Shown in pieces: positions 6,307-10,225 of a stretch of 10,225 nt of DNA (the first letter of the stretch is position 1; each line of letters begins with the position of its first letter). A program made the translations under genes and the position numbers. A model generated the notes under the pieces. It ran no database searches. It saw only the letters and a program-made list of their open reading frames with translations, and was not told the origin of the DNA. The stretch is from Ruminococcus callidus. Its GTDB lineage: Bacteria; Bacillota; Clostridia; Oscillospirales; Ruminococcaceae. The DNA lies in contig NZ_JAJFCK010000062.1 of NCBI RefSeq assembly GCF_020709055.1, forward strand, positions 1 to 10,225, written 5' to 3'.

Positions 6307-6506
6307 TTTTTGTTATCTGCTTTTTCGATTTTGTAGGGACAGGTTGTGCCGTGTCCGTCGATTTCACACGACAAATAAGCCTCCCCTGAAAGGGGAGGTG
6401 GGCGGCGAAGCCGCTCGGAGGGGTCTTGGTGAAATCTTTTTATGACGTTTCAATATGAGAGGAGACCCCTCTGTCACTTCGTGACATCTCCCCTTTCAGG
6501 GGAGAC
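6307..6506. repeat. Composite repeat: family B plus family C element (copy 3)
   Basis: This repeats the order of 5938-6272. The TTTTTGTTATCTGC lead-in is followed by a B palindrome with a changed centre (GGACAGGTTGTGCCGTGTCC, 6337-6356) and ATTTCACACGACAAA. A 128-bp family C element then occupies 6379-6506. Both composites share GTGAAATCTTTTTATGACGT inside C. Relative to the element at 2183-2299 the GCGGC/GCCGC and GTCAC/GTGAC hairpins are in reverse order, so this copy is inverted. The following 6507-6620 has no gene. Confidence 0.75.
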
Positions 6507-6516
6507 AGATTCGTCT

Positions 6517-6545
6517 TTGTCCTGCGCTTTATCCATTCATATACT
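6517..6545 (+). promoter_or_regulatory. Possible upstream promoter of the zinc-ribbon genes
   Basis: TTGTCC at 6517-6522 and TATACT at 6540-6545 are 17 bp apart. It lies about 100 bp upstream of a better promoter in the same direction, so it could be a secondary start site or chance in AT-rich DNA. Confidence 0.3.
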
Positions 6546-6620
6546 TCAAATCAGCGTGTGCTTGGAAATCACAGAAGGTTTCCGCATTCTGTGCATTCAA
6601 AAATCATTTTGAAAAAACCC

Positions 6621-6649
6621 TTGCAAGATATCGTAAAATATAGTATAAT
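6621..6649 (+). promoter_or_regulatory. Main promoter of the zinc-ribbon genes
   Basis: TTGCAA at 6621-6626 and a perfect TATAAT at 6644-6649 are separated by 17 bp within an AT-rich stretch. Initiation near 6656 would give a leader of about 83 nt before the ATG at 6739, containing the inverted repeat at 6668-6717. Confidence 0.75.
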
Positions 6650-6667
6650 AAAGATACGATTTTTTCT

Positions 6668-6717
6668 GGGTATGCGCCGAGTTTTTGTGCAATTGTGCAG
6701 GCGGCCGGCGCATGCCC
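6668..6717 (+). promoter_or_regulatory. Stem-loop in the leader of the zinc-ribbon operon
   Basis: GGGTATGCGCCG (6668-6679) can pair with CGGCGCATGCCC (6706-6717) in a 12-bp stem with one G-U pair and a 26-nt loop. The loop holds the direct repeat TTGTGCAATTGTGCA. The stem ends 13 nt before the ribosome binding site (AGGA at 6731), and CCCTTCGGG just after it could form a small competing hairpin. It is not followed by a T-run, so it is not an ordinary terminator. It matches no riboswitch class known to me. Confidence 0.4.
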
Positions 6718-6738
6718 CTTCGGGAAAGTGAGGAACTT

Positions 6739-7221
6739 ATGACATTTTTAGATGATCTCGGAAAAAAACTGACGGATGCCACCCATACAGCGGCTGATAT
6801 GGCAAAGACCTCTGCCGACAATTACCGGCTGAACAGCTGGATTCGGGAGGAGGAACAGAAGATCACGACAGCGTATACCAACATCGGCAAGAAGTATCTG
6901 GAGCGCTACGGCGCAGATATGGATCCGGATTTTGCGGAGTATCTGCAGCAGATCTCGGCAAGCCGCCTGAAGATCGAGGAGTACAAGGGACAGCTGCGGA
7001 AGAACAAGGGCGTGACCATCTGTTCCGGCTGCGGTGCGGAAATTCCGGTCAGCACCAAGTTCTGCATCCGCTGCGGCACACCCAATCCGGAGGCGGAGAA
7101 CTGCCAGAAGGAAGCGCCCAAGCCTCAGCCTAACCGCTGCCCCAGATGCGGCAGTCCCATTGCCCCCGGCGCAGGCTACTGCTGCAACTGCGGCGAAAAG
7201 CTCTCGGATGCCGGTGTGTGA
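6739..7221 (+). CDS. Coiled-coil protein with two zinc ribbons
   Basis: This 160-residue protein of unknown function has no signal peptide or membrane segment, so it is probably cytoplasmic. Residues 1-90 are charged and mostly helical (DDLGKKLTDATHTAADMAKT, then an EEYKGQLRKNK helix). Two CxxC-x10-CxxC zinc ribbons follow: C95, C98, C109, C112 (CSGCG...CIRCG) and C134, C137, C148, C151 (CPRCG...CCNCG). The N-terminal family recurs as 'zinc ribbon domain-containing protein' in Clostridia, to my knowledge uncharacterised. The ATG at 6739 is chosen because it has a Shine-Dalgarno (GTGAGGA) and aligns exactly with the start of the downstream paralogue. An upstream TTG at 6685 would begin inside the leader stem-loop. 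Only 17 bp separate it from the next gene, so they form an operon. Confidence 0.85.
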   Translation: MTFLDDLGKKLTDATHTAADMAKTSADNYRLNSWIREEEQKITTAYTNIGKKYLERYGADMDPDFAEYLQQISASRLKIEEYKGQLRKNKGVTICSGCGAEIPVSTKFCIRCGTPNPEAENCQKEAPKPQPNRCPRCGSPIAPGAGYCCNCGEKLSDAGV

Positions 7222-7238
7222 GAAAGTGAGGGAACATC

Positions 7239-8282
7239 ATGGCTTTTTGGAGTGACCTTGGAAAGAAGATCTCCGATACCACCCAGAGCGTTGTGGAGAA
7301 GACCAAGATTTCGACGGACACCATGCGGCTGAACGGACTCATCAGCGACGAGGAGCGCAACGTCCAGCGCATTTATGCGGAGATCGGCAGGAAGTACATG
7401 GAGCTGCACGGCGCAGACGGCGATCCGGATTTTGCCGGTCTGATGCAGGAGTATCAGACCAGCAAGGCAAAGATGGAGGAGTACCGCAGCCAGATCCGCA
7501 GGAACAAGCACCTCCTCATCTGCGCCGGCTGCGGTGCGGAGATTCCGGAAACAGTGCTGTACTGCACCAGGTGCGGGGCAGAGAATCCGGTGGGCAAGCG
7601 CCTTGCCGAGGAACAGCGCCAGCGGGAGGAGGCAGAGCGTGCGGCGAGAGAAGCCGATTTACAGGCGGCTGCTGTCCCGCCGACCGAACCCCAGCCGGAG
7701 TTCTGTGCCAGATGCGGTCAGCCACGGACGGCGGGCGCAATGTTCTGCACGTTCTGCGGTGCCCAGTTCGTACCGCCGGTGACAGCTGCGCCGGCACCGG
7801 TAGCACCGGAAGCACCTGCACCGGAGTCACCAGCTCCGGAAGCTGCGCCGGCACCGGCAGCGCCGGAAGCACCTGCGCCGGAGTCACCAGCTCCGGAAGC
7901 TGCGCCGGCACCGGAAGCACCGGAAGCATCCGCACCGGAGTCACCAGCTCCGGAAGCTGCGCCGGCACCGGCAGCACCGGAAGCATCCGTACCGGAGTCA
8001 CCAGCTCCGGAAGCTGCGCCGGCACCGGCAGCACCGGAAGCACCTGCACCGGCAGCGCCGGAGCTTGAGCTTCCGCCGGCAGAGGAGAAACCTGCTGCGC
8101 CTGCGGCATCTTCAGAAGTCTGCCCGAAGTGCGGTGCAGCCCGAATTGCCGGCAACCGGTTCTGCGTCCAGTGTGGCGCAAAGTATCCGGAGACGGCGCA
8201 TATCTGCCCGAAATGCGGCAAAGAAGTTCCCGGCAAGTTCCGGTTCTGCATCCACTGCGGAACGGAACTTCCGAAGGAATAA
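7239..8282 (+). CDS. Four-zinc-ribbon protein with a Pro/Ala/Glu repeat linker
   Basis: A 347-residue paralogue of the preceding gene. The first 113 residues align without gaps, with first-ribbon cysteines at the same positions (95, 98, 109, 112). Three further ribbons follow: C156, C159, C170, C173; C295, C298, C309, C312; and C323, C326, C337, C340. Between ribbons two and three lies a low-complexity linker (about 181-287) made of four 19-residue units of type APEAPAPESPAPEAAPAPA plus a partial fifth, probably an extended spacer. A charged helix (GKRLAEEQRQREEAERAAREADLQ, about 119-142) joins ribbons one and two. There is no signal peptide or transmembrane segment. The ribosome binding context (GAAAGTGAGG) copies that of the upstream gene, so the duplication included it. 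Ribbons of this kind can bind nucleic acid or protein; which applies here is unknown. The TAA stop coincides with the edge of an inserted foldback element. Confidence 0.9.
   Translation: MAFWSDLGKKISDTTQSVVEKTKISTDTMRLNGLISDEERNVQRIYAEIGRKYMELHGADGDPDFAGLMQEYQTSKAKMEEYRSQIRRNKHLLICAGCGAEIPETVLYCTRCGAENPVGKRLAEEQRQREEAERAAREADLQAAAVPPTEPQPEFCARCGQPRTAGAMFCTFCGAQFVPPVTAAPAPVAPEAPAPESPAPEAAPAPAAPEAPAPESPAPEAAPAPEAPEASAPESPAPEAAPAPAAPEASVPESPAPEAAPAPAAPEAPAPAAPELELPPAEEKPAAPAASSEVCPKCGAARIAGNRFCVQCGAKYPETAHICPKCGKEVPGKFRFCIHCGTELPKE
7803..8054 (+). repeat. 57-bp in-frame tandem repeat
   Basis: Four near-identical 57-bp units start at 7803, 7860, 7917 and 7974, followed by a partial fifth from 8031. 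The unit is a multiple of three, so copy-number change alters linker length by 19 residues without breaking the frame. Differences between units are few (P to S, A to V, A to E), suggesting recent expansion or ongoing homogenisation. Long open frames on the opposite strand here (Gly/Ala/Ser-rich) are artefacts of the repeat. Confidence 0.9.
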
Positions 8283-8444
8283 GAACCTGTCTTCACAAGC
8301 GTATCCACGTGTCTTTTCGGCAAATTTTGTTGCATCCTGCGTGAAAAATACTTGCCGGGCGACAGCCCGCCTGCGTATTTTTGCCTTGTCTGCAACAAAA
8401 TTATGCTCGAAAATCCACATATATTTCTTGTGAAGACAGGTTCT
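8282..8444. mobile_element. 163-bp foldback (MITE-like) element
   Basis: Perfect 18-bp terminal inverted repeats (AGAACCTGTCTTCACAAG at 8282-8299 and its complement at 8427-8444) enclose further paired blocks. These are AATTTTGTTGCA (8323-8334) with 8391-8402, AAAAATAC (8344-8351) with 8375-8382, and CGGGC-GACA-GCCCG at the centre (8356-8369). The element therefore folds almost end to end. If its ends are set at GAACCTG/CAGGTTC, TAA flanks both sides (8280-8282 and 8444-8446), a possible 3-bp target duplication whose left copy is the stop codon of the upstream gene. There is no coding capacity. TNA targets occur in some IS5-group elements, so mobilisation by such a transposase is possible but unproven. 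It may also act as a transcription barrier. Confidence 0.8.
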
Positions 8445-8511
8445 AAGAACCCGAGGCAGTGTCCCGGATGCTGCCCTGACAGGTCTGAAACTTAAAAAAA
8501 AGGAGAATGAA

Positions 8512-10059
8512 ATGATGCATTGTAAAGAATGTGGTGCTGTCATTGGGGAAGACGAGAAATTCTGCCCCAATTGCGGTGCTTCCACAGGCACGCCCTTTTT
8601 GGAGGATATGCCGGATCCCATTGAGGTGGTAGAGCCGGCAGCCGCCGAAACACCGGATGCTGTAACCGCATCCGCAGCAGAGCAGCCCGCAGCGGCAGCA
8701 CCGGAGGCATCGCAGGCAGCTGCGGAGAGCGCACCGGAAACTGCACCCCAGAGCAACCCCTACGCCAGCCAGCAGGCTGCACCCCAGGGCAACCCCTACG
8801 CCAGCCAGCAGACTGCGCCCCAGAGCAGCCCTTACGCCAGCCAGCAGACTGCGCCCCAGAGCAGCCCTTACGCCAGCCAGCAGACTGCACCTCAGGCAAA
8901 CCCCTACGGCAATCCGCAGGGAGCACCTGCCGGCAATATTCCGCCGCAGGCAGGCGCTGTGCCCAATTACGACCCGACCATGACCGCCATTCCGCCGATG
9001 GTAGGACAGCCGCCCAAGAAAAAGAAAAAGGGCTGCCTGATCGCCCTGCTGATCGCCATTCCGGTGGTCATCCTGGCGGCAATCATCATCGTTGTGGTCT
9101 GCGTTGCCACCTCTGCCGGCAACCGCACCAAGAACATGGTGGAGGACTACTGGCAGGCATATGTCAGCGGTGACGCCGATGCCATTGCAGAGATGGTACC
9201 GGATGAGTACTGGGACTACATTCAGGACACCTACGACTTCTCTAAGGACGAGGCAATCGCCGGTCTGGACGAATATCTGGATGAGCTGTCCGACCGTCTG
9301 GGCGGCAACCTCACCTACAGCTGGGATCAGACCAACGCAGCTGCCGGCGTGGGCAGCGACAGCGAGATGCTGAAGGATGCCAACGACTTCCTGTCTGACT
9401 TCGACCTGAAGGCAGATGCCGGCGTTGGCGTGGAGATGGATGCCACCGTTTCCGGCGACAGCGATTCGGAGGACTACTCCTTCTCCATGTGGTCGGTGAA
9501 GATCGACGGCAAGTGGTATAACACCGAGGCGATCTCCGACTTCGACATGGCGTGCAGCGACGGCTATGCCGCAACTGCCAAGTACACCGCAGAATACGGC
9601 GACATGATGGACACCTACTGGACGGCATTCCTCAACGCAGACGGCGAGACGCTGGGCACATACGTGCCGGATGCCATGTGGGATTTCCTCAAGGAGCAGT
9701 ACGGCTGCGACAAGAATGCCGCAGTGGACTATCTGAGCCAGTATCTGGACGAGAGCCTTGCCTCTGCATACGACACCGACGATGCCATTATTGTGGATCA
9801 GAAGATCACACAGGTGGATGACTACGAGGCAGAGGACATGGCGGACATGAACGACGGTCTGGACGAATACGGTCTGTCAGGCGACGACATGAAGGATGTT
9901 TACTCTGATCTGGAGATCACCTACGGCGACGAGAGCGACAGCCAGAGCTCCTCTGTCATCCTGACACAGATCGACGGCAAGTGGTATATCTACGATTGTA
10001 TGTACTATCTGACCGAGGCCTGCTACTACTACGGCGACGGCAGCAGCGACGGCATCTAA
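8512..10059 (+). CDS. Zinc-ribbon membrane protein with two related extracytoplasmic domains
   Basis: A 515-residue protein of unknown function. A single N-terminal zinc ribbon (C4, C7, C18, C21; CKECG...CPNCG) is followed by an Ala/Pro/Gln-rich disordered region with 12-residue repeats of type APQSSPYASQQT (about 78-137). A KKKKK stop-transfer cluster (169-173) and a hydrophobic helix (about 175-199) come next. The lysines indicate that the ribbon is cytoplasmic and the C-terminal 315 residues are outside. That part is acidic and contains two related domains: about 205-345 (VEDYWQAYVSGDADAIAEMV ... VKIDGKWY) and about 363-500 (MMDTYWTAFLNADGETLGTYV ... TQIDGKWY). These resemble small NTF2-like or DUF4878-type extracytoplasmic folds, by general appearance only. 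AGGAG at 8501-8505 precedes tandem ATGs at 8512 and 8515, either of which could be used. A foldback element separates it from the other zinc-ribbon genes, so it may or may not be cotranscribed. Confidence 0.9.
   Translation: MMHCKECGAVIGEDEKFCPNCGASTGTPFLEDMPDPIEVVEPAAAETPDAVTASAAEQPAAAAPEASQAAAESAPETAPQSNPYASQQAAPQGNPYASQQTAPQSSPYASQQTAPQSSPYASQQTAPQANPYGNPQGAPAGNIPPQAGAVPNYDPTMTAIPPMVGQPPKKKKKGCLIALLIAIPVVILAAIIIVVVCVATSAGNRTKNMVEDYWQAYVSGDADAIAEMVPDEYWDYIQDTYDFSKDEAIAGLDEYLDELSDRLGGNLTYSWDQTNAAAGVGSDSEMLKDANDFLSDFDLKADAGVGVEMDATVSGDSDSEDYSFSMWSVKIDGKWYNTEAISDFDMACSDGYAATAKYTAEYGDMMDTYWTAFLNADGETLGTYVPDAMWDFLKEQYGCDKNAAVDYLSQYLDESLASAYDTDDAIIVDQKITQVDDYEAEDMADMNDGLDEYGLSGDDMKDVYSDLEITYGDESDSQSSSVILTQIDGKWYIYDCMYYLTEACYYYGDGSSDGI
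8743..8922 (+). repeat. 36-bp in-frame tandem repeat
   Basis: Units of 36 bp start at 8743, 8779, 8815 and 8851, with a degenerate fifth at 8887. They encode APQ(S/G)(N/S)PYASQQ(A/T). Units three and four are nearly identical at DNA level. The segment is a flexible cytoplasmic spacer between the zinc ribbon and the membrane helix. Confidence 0.85.
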
Positions 10060-10132
10060 GCGTAAATTGCGTTTTGCAGGAACACTGCTTTTCGAGGGAA
10101 AACAGAACGCATCGGATTCGGTGGCTTCGTCA

Positions 10133-10223
10133 GGCTGCTCCAGCTGAGCGCAGCTGGCGAGGTGTTCTTAGAGGGCACGTGCCCTCTAAGTCGCTGTCCG
10201 CAGACAGCGAAATTCCCTGCGCC
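10133..10223 (-). repeat. Palindromic intergenic repeat, family A (inverted copy of 1-91)
   Basis: The reverse complement matches positions 1-91 at 89 of 91 bases without gaps, including all three hairpins; the 24-bp palindrome is at 10167-10190. Between the last stop codon and this repeat (10060-10132) there is no gene. GCAG-GAACA-CTGC-TTTT at about 10077-10093 is only a weak terminator candidate, so the repeat hairpins may end transcription of the membrane-protein gene. Confidence 0.9.
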
Positions 10224-10225
10224 AT

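Noticed and set aside
7516..8398. Long minus-strand frames with Gly/Ala/Ser or Pro/Val/Leu repeats
   Set aside because: They arise from reading the 57-bp tandem repeat in other frames; the plus-strand frame has zinc-ribbon cysteines and a ribosome binding site.
7803..8922. CRISPR-like array
   Set aside because: The 57-bp and 36-bp repeats are contiguous, without unique spacers, and lie in frame within coding sequences; no cas genes are present.
1..10223. Composite transposon bounded by the terminal inverted repeats
   Set aside because: There is no transposase, the contents are core housekeeping genes, and related repeats also occur inside the segment.

Overview
The window looks like chromosomal DNA of a moderately GC-rich Firmicute, most likely a Clostridia member of the Ruminococcus/Oscillospiraceae type. 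This is inferred from Soj/Spo0J-type ParA and ParB, a canonical 16-bp Firmicute parS, purine-rich AAGGAG-like ribosome binding sites, a clostridial-looking SerRS, and intergenic DNA full of short palindromic repeats. No tRNA, rRNA, CRISPR array or intact transposase was seen.

Layout, left to right. (1) 1-136: palindromic repeat. (2) 199-1956: promoter and the chromosome-partition pair parA-parB, overlapping by 4 bp, with a perfect parS at 1962-1977, five bases after parB. (3) 1978-2460: repeat remnants and one complete foldback element. (4) 2461-3741: serS, followed by a strong intrinsic terminator. (5) 3802-4160: more repeat modules, then six TTTCCACA-core motifs that resemble DnaA boxes. 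(6) 4164-4397, minus strand: the 3' remnant of a sensor histidine kinase, its upstream part replaced by repeat DNA. (7) 4487-5860, minus strand: mnmE (tRNA-modifying GTPase) with its own promoter. (8) 5938-6506: two consecutive copies of a composite repeat. (9) 6621-10059: a good promoter and three zinc-ribbon genes. Two are tandem paralogues; the third is a membrane protein with a cytoplasmic zinc ribbon and two related extracytoplasmic domains. A 163-bp foldback element lies between the second and third, and begins at the second gene's stop codon. (10) 10133-10223: an inverted copy of the repeat at positions 1-91.

parA, parB and parS form a complete segregation module. parA, parB and mnmE are usually origin-proximal in Firmicutes, but here mnmE is inverted and without mnmG, rsmG or jag, which suggests local rearrangement. 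Repeats fill nearly every intergenic gap and could have mediated it. The zinc-ribbon genes are the least understood part: cysteine spacing and shared ribosome-binding context show the first two arose by duplication, and the third adds a membrane anchor. Their function cannot be read from the sequence.
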